64,000 nt of DNA from the NCBI RefSeq assembly GCF_000550785.1, contig NZ_CP004350.1, positions 1,220,009 through 1,284,008 of the forward strand, given 5' to 3'. The notes under the pieces are model-generated. The model was given only the letters and a program-made list of their open reading frames with translations, did no database searches and was not told the origin of the DNA. This document shows positions 19,610 through 28,599 of this stretch, piece by piece; positions within the stretch are counted from its first letter, which is position 1; every line of letters begins with the position of its first letter. The position numbers were made by a program, and so were the translations under genes. Source of the stretch: Corynebacterium casei LMG S-19264. GTDB taxonomy: Bacteria > Actinomycetota > Actinomycetes > Mycobacteriales > Mycobacteriaceae.

Positions 19610-20395
19610 ATGACCTTTACTTTATTGCCCGCAGTAGACGTTGTTGACGGCCAGGCCGTTCGCCTTGATCAAGGCGAAGCAGGAACTGAAAAGTCCTATG
19701 GCACGCCTTTGGAATCTGCCCTGAAATGGCAGGAGCAGGGTGCGCAGTGGCTGCATTTTGTTGACCTAGACGCAGCGTTTAATCGTGGTTCCAACCATGA
19801 GTTGATGGCGGAGGTTATCTCTAACCTTGGCATCAAGGTGGAGCTGACCGGTGGCATCCGTGATGATGCTTCGCTCAAGCGCGCACTAGATACCGGCGTG
19901 CAGCGCGTGAACATTGGAACCGCGGCATTGGAGAATCCAGAGTGGATTGCCAAGGTGCTGGGGGAATACGGCGATAAGATTGCCGTCGATTTAGCTGTGC
20001 GTCAGATTGACGGCGAGTGGCGTACCCGTGGCAATGGTTGGGTATCTGACGGCGGAGATCTCTGGGAAGTTCTGGAGCGTCTAGACTCCGCTGGCTGTAC
20101 TCGCTTTGTGGTCACCGATGTGTCCAAGGATGGCACGTTGACCGGCCCAAACGTGGAGCTGCTGCGCGAGGTAGCCATGGCAACTGAGGCCAAGATTGTT
20201 GCTTCCGGCGGCATTTCCAAACTCGAGGACGTCACGGAGCTTGCGCTGTATGAAAATGAGGGCATTGATTCTGCCATCATTGGTAAAGCTTTGTATGAGG
20301 GCCGTTTCGATCTCACGACAGCGCTTGACGCAGTGGCTAAGGTTGAACCATTGCCAGAAGAAGCCCCTATTGATTTGCTGGAGTCGCGCGAATGA
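19610..20395 (+). CDS. hisA: Phosphoribosylformimino-AICAR-phosphate isomerase
   Basis: HisA is a beta/alpha barrel that isomerises ProFAR to PRFAR. The 261 residues begin [15 protein letters not shown] and contain [12 protein letters not shown], the second-half Asp in [15 protein letters not shown] and [11 protein letters not shown]. In most Actinobacteria the homologue PriA also acts as TrpF; in Corynebacterium, which has its own TrpF (fused to TrpC) in a separate trp operon, the enzyme is reported to be specialised for histidine. The stop overlaps the next start (ATGA). Confidence 0.95.
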   Translation: MTFTLLPAVDVVDGQAVRLDQGEAGTEKSYGTPLESALKWQEQGAQWLHFVDLDAAFNRGSNHELMAEVISNLGIKVELTGGIRDDASLKRALDTGVQRVNIGTAALENPEWIAKVLGEYGDKIAVDLAVRQIDGEWRTRGNGWVSDGGDLWEVLERLDSAGCTRFVVTDVSKDGTLTGPNVELLREVAMATEAKIVASGGISKLEDVTELALYENEGIDSAIIGKALYEGRFDLTTALDAVAKVEPLPEEAPIDLLESRE

Positions 20396-21183
20396 CCTCA
20401 CCATTAGAGCTGGTTGCCATGGCAGAAGCTGTTGTTGATGACGTAGAGCAGCTTTTCATCGATGGCCTCGGCGCACCTCCTGCCCGGTTTAAAGGCGAAG
20501 GTGACTTTGCCACCGAAGTCGATCTGGCTATTGAGGCGCACCTGCGTAGTACGCTGACCCAGATGACTGGCATTGGAGTCTATGGCGAAGAAGGCGGCGG
20601 GGATGCTGATCTCAACCAGACAGCGTGGGTAGTAGATCCTATCGACGGCACAGCGAATTACGCCGCCGGTAACCCGATGTGCGGCACTGTGGTTTCTTTG
20701 GTGCATGAAGGTAAACCGATTGTTGCTATCGCGAATTTCCCGCTCGTGGGCCGACGCTTAGTAGCAGCCCACGGCATGGAACTTCGCACCCTGGGTGGGC
20801 CGAAGTCCGGCTTTGGTGGTGGCCAGGATGCGCTCGCTTTTGAAGATTCGCGTGGCCACATTGGTTGCTCTTCGCATCTTCCAACCACGCTTTTTGATGA
20901 TTTGCGCAGCATCGGACTGCGCCCCCGCATGTCCGGCTCGGTCTGCTTGGATTCGGCATTCGTTGCCCAAGGCGTATTCGATGGTGCGGTGAACTTCTCG
21001 CCGCACCCGTGGGATAACGCGGCTGGCGTACTTTTTGTTCAATCCGCCGGCGGTGTAGCTACCGATCCGCAGGGCAATCCGTGGACCACCGCGTCCAAAG
21101 GACTCGTTGTGGGAACTGAGCAAGTTCACGCCACCATCCTTGATGCCATTGAACGCACCGGCGTAGGCAACCGCCAGTCCTAA
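20392..21183 (+). CDS. impA: Inositol-monophosphatase family phosphatase
   Basis: A 263-residue Mg-dependent phosphatase of the IMPase family. Metal ligands are seen in YGEEGGG (Glu), [13 protein letters not shown] (the DPxDGT motif) and the C-terminal [17 protein letters not shown] (WDxAAG). In C. glutamicum the gene at this place is called impA; the histidinol-phosphatase of that organism (HisN) is another member of the family encoded elsewhere, so this one may act on inositol phosphate or on a histidine intermediate. It overlaps hisA by 4 bases. Confidence 0.9.
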   Translation: MTSPLELVAMAEAVVDDVEQLFIDGLGAPPARFKGEGDFATEVDLAIEAHLRSTLTQMTGIGVYGEEGGGDADLNQTAWVVDPIDGTANYAAGNPMCGTVVSLVHEGKPIVAIANFPLVGRRLVAAHGMELRTLGGPKSGFGGGQDALAFEDSRGHIGCSSHLPTTLFDDLRSIGLRPRMSGSVCLDSAFVAQGVFDGAVNFSPHPWDNAAGVLFVQSAGGVATDPQGNPWTTASKGLVVGTEQVHATILDAIERTGVGNRQS

Positions 21184-21216
21184 TCTTTTACACACTTTTT
21201 AAATAAGGAGTCTGCC

Positions 21217-21981
21217 GTGTCTGTGGCAATCCGCGTCATTCCATGCCTCGATGTTGATCAAGGCCGCGTGGTTAAAGGCGTCAACTTTGAAAACCTGCGC
21301 GACGCTGGCGACCCAGTTGAACTGGCCAAGCGCTACAACGATATTGGTGCTGATGAACTGACCTTCTTGGACGTTTCTGCCTCCAAGCACGGTCGTGGAA
21401 CCATGCTGGATGTTGTCCGCCGTACCGCAGACCAGGTTTTCATCCCGCTGACGGTTGGCGGTGGAGTGCGCTCCGCAGACGATGTGCGTGAGCTTCTGCG
21501 CGCTGGCGCGGATAAGGTTTCTGTCAACACCTCCGCTATCGCGCGTCCAGAATTACTGCGCGAGCTGGCCGATATCTTTGGTTCCCAGTGCATTGTCCTG
21601 TCCGTTGATGCACGCCGTTCCGCAGAGCAGCCTTCCGGGTTTGAGGTGACCACCCATGGTGGCACCAAGTCCGCTGGCCTAGATGCACTGGAGTGGGCGC
21701 GCCGTGGCGAAGAACTCGGCGTGGGAGAGATCCTTCTCAACTCCATGGATGGGGACGGCACCCGCAGCGGCTTTGACATCGAAATGCTCAAGGCAGTGCG
21801 CGAAGTAGTTTCCGTTCCCGTCATTGCCTCCGGCGGTGCAGGCAAGGCTGCTGATTTCCCACCGGCAGTTGAAGCCGGCGCCAATGCTGTGCTGGCGGCT
21901 TCCATCTTCCACTTCGGTGAAGTTACCATTGAGGAAGTAAAGGATGAACTGGTGAATGCGGGATTTGAGGTACGCAAGTGA
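21217..21981 (+). CDS. hisF: Imidazole glycerol phosphate synthase, cyclase subunit
   Basis: HisF takes PRFAR and ammonia from HisH and makes imidazole-glycerol phosphate and AICAR. The 254-residue barrel begins [21 protein letters not shown] with the catalytic Asp at DVDQGR, and has [20 protein letters not shown], the second catalytic Asp in [11 protein letters not shown] and [14 protein letters not shown] start with AAGGAG upstream. The stop overlaps the hisI start. Confidence 0.97.
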   Translation: MSVAIRVIPCLDVDQGRVVKGVNFENLRDAGDPVELAKRYNDIGADELTFLDVSASKHGRGTMLDVVRRTADQVFIPLTVGGGVRSADDVRELLRAGADKVSVNTSAIARPELLRELADIFGSQCIVLSVDARRSAEQPSGFEVTTHGGTKSAGLDALEWARRGEELGVGEILLNSMDGDGTRSGFDIEMLKAVREVVSVPVIASGGAGKAADFPPAVEAGANAVLAASIFHFGEVTIEEVKDELVNAGFEVRK

Positions 21982-22397
21982 GTAATAACACCTCGAGCAG
22001 TGAGGCTGCTCAAGACGCAGAACGCACCAATCCTTCCGAGTATGACCTAGCGCCAGATATTGCCGCGCGTCTCAAGCGCAATGAGCAGGGACTTGTCCCC
22101 GCCATCGTCCAAGCAGAGTCCGGTGAGGTGCTCATGATGGCATGGATGGATGACCACGCGTTGGCGCATTCTCTGATGACGCGCAAAGGCACATATTTTT
22201 CCCGATCTCGTGATGAGTATTGGGTAAAAGGGGAGACCTCTGGCAATGTACAAGAGGTAGTCGGTGCACGACTAGATTGTGATGGCGACACCATTTTGCT
22301 GACCGTGCGTCAGTCGGGTGGTGCCTGCCATACGGGTGATAGGACCTGCTTTGATGCAGACGACTTACTTCATCCGCGATCTAAGAATCCTTCTTAA
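21978..22397 (+). CDS. hisI: Phosphoribosyl-AMP cyclohydrolase
   Basis: HisI opens the purine ring of phosphoribosyl-AMP with zinc and magnesium. The 139 residues include [19 protein letters not shown], a [18 protein letters not shown] block, the Mg-binding [12 protein letters not shown] and the Cys/His zinc site [12 protein letters not shown]. It is the single-domain form without the HisE pyrophosphohydrolase; hisE is not in this window. It ends the histidine genes proper. Confidence 0.96.
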   Translation: MSNNTSSSEAAQDAERTNPSEYDLAPDIAARLKRNEQGLVPAIVQAESGEVLMMAWMDDHALAHSLMTRKGTYFSRSRDEYWVKGETSGNVQEVVGARLDCDGDTILLTVRQSGGACHTGDRTCFDADDLLHPRSKNPS

Positions 22398-22414
22398 GGA
22401 GAAGTGATCTTTTT

Positions 22415-23050
22415 ATGGGCAGGCGTATTGGCCCCCTCCTATTTGCAGTAGCCGCCATTGTCTTGTGGCTGTCTTCCCGCGCTACCTGGGTCACGGCACA
22501 CGTGGAAGATGAGCTGTCTGGTGCGCAAACCTTGCCGCTTAACGGTGGCTTCTGGTCGCTGGAACTGATGGGCCTGACCTTGCTGCTGTTGGCTGGCTCA
22601 ATCGCTGGTCTTGCGTTGCGTCGTATCGGTCGCCGAATCGTGGGCATCATTGTGGCACTCGCCGGTGCTGCTGCCGCATGGGGACCGTTGCAGTTGCTGA
22701 CCACTGGTGCCGACCCGGTCCGCGCGCAGGAGCTGCTCCAAGCCAGTGAAGCCAACCAGAACGCCGTGGACAATGTGTCGATTTCGGCGTGGGCGCAAGT
22801 AGTCTCCGTTGAGGTTTCTCAGTTGGGACCTATCTTCGCCGTGATTGCCGGTGCGGCCGCAGTCTTCGGTGGAGTCTTGTTGGCCATACAGCCGGGGGTA
22901 GACAAACCACGCTCCCACAAATATGAGACTTCTGCGGCGCGTGAAGAAGCACTGGCCGAAGACCTGCAGAATTCTCCAGATTCAGGCCGCGTTATGTGGG
23001 ATGCGCTGGATGCGGACATCGATCCGACGGACCTTCCTAGCCAAAAATAG
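22415..23050 (+). CDS. 'trp region' conserved membrane protein (TIGR02234 type)
   Basis: A 211-residue membrane protein with about four hydrophobic segments (near residues 5-22, 45-68, 72-92 and 130-155) and a polar C-terminal tail. The RATWV motif after the first helix and the overall shape fit the family called trp-region conserved hypothetical membrane protein, which in mycobacteria is Rv1610 between trpE and trpC. Here it keeps its place next to a TrpC-like gene although trpE is absent. Function unknown. Confidence 0.8.
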   Translation: MGRRIGPLLFAVAAIVLWLSSRATWVTAHVEDELSGAQTLPLNGGFWSLELMGLTLLLLAGSIAGLALRRIGRRIVGIIVALAGAAAAWGPLQLLTTGADPVRAQELLQASEANQNAVDNVSISAWAQVVSVEVSQLGPIFAVIAGAAAVFGGVLLAIQPGVDKPRSHKYETSAAREEALAEDLQNSPDSGRVMWDALDADIDPTDLPSQK

Positions 23051-23139
23051 GGCACGATTTCTTAAACTCTCACTGCGCGCGATAGCCTAGTTGTGATCTA
23101 GACTTCACTTATTCTTGAGTTCAGAACGGGAGGTGTGGA

Positions 23140-23967
23140 GTGCCAGCCCCGATCGCGGTGGAAAGTATTTTACGCGACGTTTTAGATGACGTCGCTGCGC
23201 GCGAGGCAAAGGTGTCTTTCCAAGACGTCAAAGCTCGCTCGCGCAGCATGGAACCACCGCGTGATGCCCGCGCCGCCTTGCTGCGCAATGGCTGCTCCGT
23301 TATTACTGAACTCAAGCGTGCAGTCCCATACCGTGGCCAGATTGCACAATTGGAATCGCCGCAGTCAATGGCGAACCTCGCAATTCAACTCGAGCAAGTC
23401 GGCGTGCATCTGATGGCCTGTCAGACTGAGCGGCGGCGTTTCCACGGCTCGCTCGCGGACATGACCGCAGCACGTGAAGCCACAACGGTGCCAATGATTT
23501 GCCGCGACCTGATAGTGGACCCGTACCAAATCCATGAGGCTCGATGTTATGGCGCTGACGTAGTGCCGCTTCAAGTTGGGATTTTGGAACAAGCCCGCCT
23601 GGAATCATTGCTGGACCGCATTGAGTCCTTAGGCATGGTGGCCTTATTAGAAGTTCGAAACCCAGAAGAAGTAGACCGAGTCATGCACGCCGGGGGAACA
23701 GTCGTGGGGATAAACGCGTGGTCATTGACTTCAGACGCGTTGCATCGGGAAGCATTTGCGGAAATCGTGCCGGGGCTACCGGAAAGTGTTATCCGCATCG
23801 CCGTGGGCGGCGTTGAATCCCCGAAAGACCTTCTAAGCTATGCCTCCTCCGGCGCAGATGCCGTCATGGTGGGCGAGTCCGTAATGACGGCACAGAGCCC
23901 ATCGGCGTTGGCGCGCGGCCTTGTTGCTACCGGCCAACATCCAGCCTGCCCGTCACGCAAGCTCTAG
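23140..23967 (+). CDS. TrpC-like protein with degenerate active site
   Basis: A 275-residue barrel that aligns along its whole length with indole-3-glycerol phosphate synthase (TrpC), for example DVAAREAKVS, YQIHEAR-x-x-GAD, LDR-x-ESLGM and PGLP-x-SVIRIA. Several residues of the known active site are changed. Retained: Glu57 and Lys59 (ELKRA), Glu171, Asn192. Changed: the catalytic Lys of the RKDF motif is Arg122 (ICRDL), the Arg of NxRxL is Trp194 (NAWSL), Glu-Ser of the ESG loop are Val222-Gly223 (AVGGV), and SPS is VPY. It is therefore unlikely to be a normal IGPS. GTG start. It lies before lgt, where mycobacteria have trpC-trpB-trpA. Confidence 0.85.
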   Translation: MPAPIAVESILRDVLDDVAAREAKVSFQDVKARSRSMEPPRDARAALLRNGCSVITELKRAVPYRGQIAQLESPQSMANLAIQLEQVGVHLMACQTERRRFHGSLADMTAAREATTVPMICRDLIVDPYQIHEARCYGADVVPLQVGILEQARLESLLDRIESLGMVALLEVRNPEEVDRVMHAGGTVVGINAWSLTSDALHREAFAEIVPGLPESVIRIAVGGVESPKDLLSYASSGADAVMVGESVMTAQSPSALARGLVATGQHPACPSRKL

Positions 23968-24003
23968 TGCCCAAAGCCAAAGAAGTATGGCACACTAAAC
24001 TAT

Positions 24004-24969
24004 GTGCAAACGATGATTTTGGCTAATATTCCGTCCCCGCCGCAAGGCGTGTGGCATTTAGGTCCTATTCCCATTCGTGCTTATGCCTTGTGCATTATCG
24101 TCGGTATTTTGGTGGCTTTGTGGCTAACACAGCGCCGCTATACCGCGGCGGGTGGCAACCCTGACACGGTGTGGGACGCAGCCATTGTCATCATTCCCGC
24201 CGGCATCATCGGCGGACGTATCTATCACGTGGCCACAGATTACGATAAGTACTTCTGTGCCGACTGTAATCCCGTGGATGCGTTCAAACTCACCAACGGC
24301 GGATTAGGTATTTGGGGCGCAGTCGCCTTGGGCACGCTGGCTATCTGGGTGATGTTCAAAATCAAGGGTATCCCGATGGGACCGTTCGCCGACGCCGTCG
24401 CGCCAGGCTTGGTCCTGGCACAGGGTATTGGCCGTCTGGGCAACTGGTTCAACCAGGAACTCTACGGCGCCGAGACCACCGTTCCGTGGGCGCTGGATAT
24501 CTACTACCGCGTGGACGAAGCGGGCAGCTACGCACCAATCTCAGGTCGCTCCACCGGTGAAGTTATTGCGTCCGTTCACCCAACATTCCTTTATGAACTG
24601 ATCTGGAACGTCCTAGTCTGCTTGTTCTTGCTTTGGGCACACCGCGCCTGGAAGCTCGGCCATGGCCGTATCTTCGCGCTCTATGTCGCCGGCTACACCC
24701 TGGGCCGTTTCTTCATTGAGAACATGCGTACCGATGAAGCCACCATGGTCTTTGGTTTCCGCATCAACGCAATTGTTTCCGTCGTGGTCTTTATCATCGC
24801 CGTCATTGTGTTCTTCTCGCTAAAGAAGGGGCAAGAAACCCCGGAAGAAGTGGATCCGCAATACCAAGCAAAGTTGGCAGAGGAAGCATCGGAAGAAAAC
24901 GATGAAGCGGAAGCGACGGATGCGTACGGTTCTGCTGGAACGTCAGATGCGTCCAAGCCCAATTTCTAG
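24004..24969 (+). CDS. lgt: Prolipoprotein diacylglyceryl transferase
   Basis: Lgt transfers diacylglycerol from phosphatidylglycerol to the lipobox Cys of prolipoproteins in the plasma membrane. The 321 residues have about seven hydrophobic helices; the signature [14 protein letters not shown] and [10 protein letters not shown] are present, and [15 protein letters not shown] near the end matches the conserved C-terminal Arg motif. The final 50 residues are acidic and cytoplasmic-looking. GTG start at 24004; ATG 24013 is an alternative. The lipoprotein at 12938 is one of its likely clients. Confidence 0.95.
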   Translation: MQTMILANIPSPPQGVWHLGPIPIRAYALCIIVGILVALWLTQRRYTAAGGNPDTVWDAAIVIIPAGIIGGRIYHVATDYDKYFCADCNPVDAFKLTNGGLGIWGAVALGTLAIWVMFKIKGIPMGPFADAVAPGLVLAQGIGRLGNWFNQELYGAETTVPWALDIYYRVDEAGSYAPISGRSTGEVIASVHPTFLYELIWNVLVCLFLLWAHRAWKLGHGRIFALYVAGYTLGRFFIENMRTDEATMVFGFRINAIVSVVVFIIAVIVFFSLKKGQETPEEVDPQYQAKLAEEASEENDEAEATDAYGSAGTSDASKPNF

Positions 24970-25114
24970 TAGCTAATCAGTTCCGACCGGGTATTTCCGA
25001 TTCGGTTGGATCATTTTTGTATTGAGATATGCGGTATTAGTAGCAGCGGGCTCCAACTGCGGGTAGGTTAGGAGACGTTGAATACTGCTAGAGATGAAGA
25101 GGTTAGGCTCAAAC

Positions 25115-26533
25115 ATGCTGGATAGAAGAACTAAGATCGTTTGTACTCTTGGCCCTGCCGTAGCCAGCGAGGATGCCATTTTGCGCCTCGTTGAAGATGG
25201 CATGGACGTTGCCCGTCTCAACTTCTCCCACGGCGACCACGCTGACCACGAACAAAACTACAACTGGGTGCGTTCTGCAACGGATGCCACCGGTCGCGCA
25301 GTCGGAATTTTGGCTGACTTGCAGGGTCCAAAGATCCGTTTGGGTCGCTTTGAAAACGGTTCAGAAATCTGGGCCAATGGTGAGACCGTTCGCATCACCG
25401 TCGATGACGTTCAGGGCACCCATGACCGAGTGTCCACCACTTATAAGAACCTGGCGCAGGATGCGAAGCCAGGAGATCGCTTGCTTATCGATGACGGCAA
25501 GGTCGCCGTTGTCTGCGAAAAGGTCGAAGGCAATGATGTTATCTGCCGCGTGACTGAGGGCGGCCCGGTTTCTAACAACAAGGGCGTCTCTCTGCCGGGC
25601 ATGGACATCTCCGTTCCTGCTTTGAGTGAAAAGGATATTGCTGACCTGCGTTTCGCTTTGAAGCTGGGCGTTGACTTCATCGCTCTATCCTTCGTGCGTT
25701 CTCCAGCAGACATTGACCTTGTTCACGCAATCATGGATGAGGAAGGCCGCCGCGTTCCAGTTATTGCGAAGCTGGAAAAGCCAGAAGCTGTCGATGCTCT
25801 GGAGTCCATCATCTTGGCGTTTGACGCTGTCATGGTTGCTCGTGGTGACCTAGGCGTGGAAGTTCCACTGGAGCAGGTTCCACTGGTTCAGAAGCGCGCC
25901 GTTCAGATTGCTCGTGAGAACGCGAAGCCAGTCATCGTGGCAACACAGATGCTGGATTCCATGATTGAGAACTCCCGTCCAACCCGTGCGGAAGCATCCG
26001 ATGTAGCCAACGCTGTTCTGGATGGTGCTGACGCGGTCATGCTTTCTGGTGAGACCTCCGTTGGTGTGGATCCACACAACGTTGTGCGCACCATGGCACG
26101 TATTGTGCAGCGGGCTGAGACCGATGGCCGCGTGCCACCGCTGTCTCACGTTCCACGCACCAAGCGCGGTGTTATTTCTTACTCCGCACGCGATATCGCA
26201 GAGCGCTTGAACGCGAAGGCAATCGTAGCGTTTACCACCTCGGGTGATACCGCGAAGCGCGTGGCGCGTCTGCACTCACAGTTGCCATTGTTGGTCTTTA
26301 CCCCAACCCAGGCGGTTCGTTCCCAGCTCGCATTGACCTGGGGTGCTCGTACATTCTTGGCTCCAAATGTGGAGACAACGGATGAGATGATGCAGGCTAT
26401 GGATGAAGCATTGCTTTCCATGGATGAGTACGAAGAGGGCGACCTGGTTGTGGTCGTTGCTGGTACTCCGGCCGGTATCGCTGGTAACACTAACATGATT
26501 CACGCTCACGGTCTTGGTGAAGTAGTTAACTAA
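25115..26533 (+). CDS. pyk: Pyruvate kinase
   Basis: Pyk converts phosphoenolpyruvate and ADP to pyruvate and ATP at the end of glycolysis. Motifs: RRTKIVCTLGPA at the N-terminus, LNFSHGDH, LADLQGPKIRLG, the Mg/K site VIAKLEKPEAVDAL with VMVARGDLGVE, and TQMLDSMIENSRPTRAE. A C-terminal allosteric domain follows (about residue 350 on). I favour ATG 25115 (472 aa), because the family starts just before RRTKIV; the ATG at 25094 would add seven residues. A terminator follows. Confidence 0.95.
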   Translation: MLDRRTKIVCTLGPAVASEDAILRLVEDGMDVARLNFSHGDHADHEQNYNWVRSATDATGRAVGILADLQGPKIRLGRFENGSEIWANGETVRITVDDVQGTHDRVSTTYKNLAQDAKPGDRLLIDDGKVAVVCEKVEGNDVICRVTEGGPVSNNKGVSLPGMDISVPALSEKDIADLRFALKLGVDFIALSFVRSPADIDLVHAIMDEEGRRVPVIAKLEKPEAVDALESIILAFDAVMVARGDLGVEVPLEQVPLVQKRAVQIARENAKPVIVATQMLDSMIENSRPTRAEASDVANAVLDGADAVMLSGETSVGVDPHNVVRTMARIVQRAETDGRVPPLSHVPRTKRGVISYSARDIAERLNAKAIVAFTTSGDTAKRVARLHSQLPLLVFTPTQAVRSQLALTWGARTFLAPNVETTDEMMQAMDEALLSMDEYEEGDLVVVVAGTPAGIAGNTNMIHAHGLGEVVN

Positions 26534-26545
26534 GCACTTGCTAAT

Positions 26546-26592
26546 CAGCCGCTGTCTGTTCCACACGTATTGTGGCGGGCAGCGGCTGTTTA
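26546..26592 (+). terminator. Intrinsic terminator after pyk
   Basis: A long imperfect hairpin: CAGCCGCTG-x-CTG pairs with CGGGCAGCGGCTG, and an inner stem CCACA/TGTGG closes a five-base loop (CGTAT). It ends in TGTTTAG. It lies 13 bases after the pyk stop. Confidence 0.75.
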
Positions 26593-26617
26593 GATCGCAC
26601 GAGTTAGATCGCACGAG
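26590..26617 (+). repeat. Tandem 14-bp repeat before the cutC ribosome binding site
   Basis: TTAGATCGCACGAG occurs twice head to tail, immediately before the AGGAGG of cutC. It looks like a small tandem duplication in the leader. Confidence 0.8.
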
Positions 26618-26626
26618 GAGGAACTC

Positions 26627-27310
26627 ATGCTTGAGGTCATTGCGCTCAACGTCGATGATGCCCGCAAGGCCTAAGAAGGTGGCGCACACCAATTAGAGCT
26701 CGTGGGCACCATCGACAAAGATGGACTGTCACCCTCACCGGCGCTGGCTGCAGACGTCGTTACAGCGGTAAACATCCCAGTGCGGTCGATGCTGCGCCTT
26801 AGCGACGGATTTGCCACCAACGCGAATGAGGTTGAACAGCTTAAACAGCTTGCCGTGCAGTACGCAGACCCGGGCGCGGCAGGTGTGGTCCTAGGATTTC
26901 TCACGCCAGATTCACAGATCGACATTGCGGTCCTAGAAGACATCCTGAGTTCCACGGCTCCAGGGATGGACTACACGTTTCATCGTGCGATTGACTATGC
27001 AGCACAAGGCGCGAGGGAAACGTTGCTGGCCCTAGAACATCCACCACGGCATGTCCTGACCGCCGGAAGCCCACTCGGTGTAGGAGAGGGGATTGAAACC
27101 TTACTTGCCCGCGCCAAAGCGACCCCCGAGCTGATCCTGGCCGGTGGTGGATTAAAAGCTGAGTTCGTGCCGCGCTTCACAGCAGCGGGTATCAGGAATT
27201 TTCATATTGGCTCAGCAGCGCGGCTCAACGGCAGCTTCGATGAGCGCATTGACCCGAAGGCAGTGGCTCGCTGGGTTGAGCTGACCGAGAAACCTAGGCT
27301 ATTTGATTAA
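26627..27310 (+). pseudogene. cutC: CutC family protein, interrupted by an in-frame stop
   Basis: The frame from ATG 26627, preceded by a good AGGAGG, reads MLEVIALNVDDARKA, then TAA at 26672-26674, then continues in the same frame EGGAHQLELVGTIDKDG through the rest of a CutC barrel (TFHRAIDYAAQGA, VLTAGSP, LAGGGLKAEF) to a stop at 27308-27310. Without the stop the protein would have 227 residues, a normal CutC length. CutC is linked to copper homeostasis in some bacteria, with an uncertain biochemical role. Re-initiation at GTG 26702 would lose the first beta-alpha unit (about 25 residues). A sequencing error cannot be excluded, but a single substitution such as CAA or GAA to TAA explains it. 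It overlaps the convergent HNH gene by 12 bases. Confidence 0.75.
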
Positions 27311-28405
27311 ATCCATAGCTCCCACCGTGCTTAGCTCATGTGTGTTGCCCAGCAGGTTTCTACCTGAGGTAACAAGCTTGACCTTGCTGCGGTGGCTCAT
27401 CATCCGACCTCGATTTTTCTCGCGGCGCCTTGCCCGGGCGCCGTCGTCGTTGACACCGTTGTGGTAAGCACACAGCGCGGACAGATTTGACGGGTTCGTC
27501 TGGCCGCCGTTCTTATGCGCGTCGATGTGGTGGACCAGGCATCGGTCTGCCGGTACTTTGCAGTCTGGCCATGGGCACACCAGGTTTTCTGCGATGGCCA
27601 AGATTCGCTGTTTGCCTGACGCGAACCGCGCTTCGTAGAGATTGACTGGTCCGGCGGTGGGGTGGAAGAGTCCGGCGTAAATCTTGTCGCCAAGGGCGCC
27701 GGACATCGCAAGGTTAACGATTTCGGCTCCAGTCATCGTCGTGCCGTCGGAGGCGCCGATGATGGATTCGTCGCCTTCGCCGCGAATAATCGTTGCGGAT
27801 TGATCCAAACCAATAGCAATAACAGTGCGGTATTCGGGTTTGAGCACACCACCGCCACCATCGATATGTTTCCAAAACGCTTCTAACAGTGCCTTCGACC
27901 TCGGCTCTGATGAGGTCTCTATGGCATCAAGGGTCTTCTCAAAGTCGATGATGCGACGTTGAGTATCGGTGATGCTCATAGTGACCATGCCATTTTTCGG
28001 GCGGCTTATACGCATACCGGGTTCTTTTGGTTTGTCACCAACGAGTCCGTCGACGCGCTGGTTGCCCAGAGCATTGACTTCTTCATAAGTGCCCTCATGT
28101 GCAATTAACTCAGCACGGAGTTTCCAGGCGGCACCGCGCTTTTTCTTTAACTTCTGAGCGTGACTATCAATCATCTGAAGGCGCTCCATACTCAACCCGC
28201 GCTCTTCGGCGAGTGCTACGGACTCGTGCTGAAGGCGTGGTGAGTCGGTGGAGCCGAAGAAGACATCCGCTAACTTGGCGTACTTTCTCGCCGTCTTTAA
28301 CGCCATGTCATCGGCGGCCATGTCATAAACGGATAGTTCCGCCATGTCTCTTAAAACGCTCACCGCCTGGGTGGCTTGTCGTATGAATGCTTTGTAGTTT
28401 TTCAT
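27299..28405 (-). CDS. HNH endonuclease domain protein (DUF222 type)
   Basis: A 368-residue protein with a long helical N-terminal DUF222-like region and a C-terminal HNH nuclease motif: CPWPDC-x-VPADRCLVHHIDAHKNGGQTNPSNL followed by LCAYHN. The two Cys pairs suggest a zinc-stabilised HNH fold, and HH-x-D supplies the catalytic His. These genes are common in several copies in actinobacterial genomes and related to mobile-element 13E12-type proteins; no cellular role is established. The start is uncertain (ATG 28405 chosen; TTG 28432 possible, neither with a good ribosome binding site). The end overlaps cutC tail to tail. Confidence 0.85.
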   Translation of the reverse strand: MKNYKAFIRQATQAVSVLRDMAELSVYDMAADDMALKTARKYAKLADVFFGSTDSPRLQHESVALAEERGLSMERLQMIDSHAQKLKKKRGAAWKLRAELIAHEGTYEEVNALGNQRVDGLVGDKPKEPGMRISRPKNGMVTMSITDTQRRIIDFEKTLDAIETSSEPRSKALLEAFWKHIDGGGGVLKPEYRTVIAIGLDQSATIIRGEGDESIIGASDGTTMTGAEIVNLAMSGALGDKIYAGLFHPTAGPVNLYEARFASGKQRILAIAENLVCPWPDCKVPADRCLVHHIDAHKNGGQTNPSNLSALCAYHNGVNDDGARARRREKNRGRMMSHRSKVKLVTSGRNLLGNTHELSTVGAMDLIK

Positions 28406-28599
28406 GACTTCGACGCTAAACCGAAAGCGCAACCCCGCAACAGAGCAAGTCTGAAAAGCTGTGGATAACTACGTTGACACGTCACTCAACAGGGCAAGTT
28501 ATCCAAAGATGTGCTGCGGGAGCCCAATTGGTCCGAAAATCCATTGTGGTGCGGTGCTTTCGGGGTTTGCCTAAGAAGTTTTCAGAACGCCAGAATTCT

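Noticed and set aside
27299-28405. HNH/DUF222 gene as a sign of a mobile element
   Set aside because: No terminal repeats, integrase, or target duplications around it; such genes are often scattered singly in actinobacterial chromosomes.
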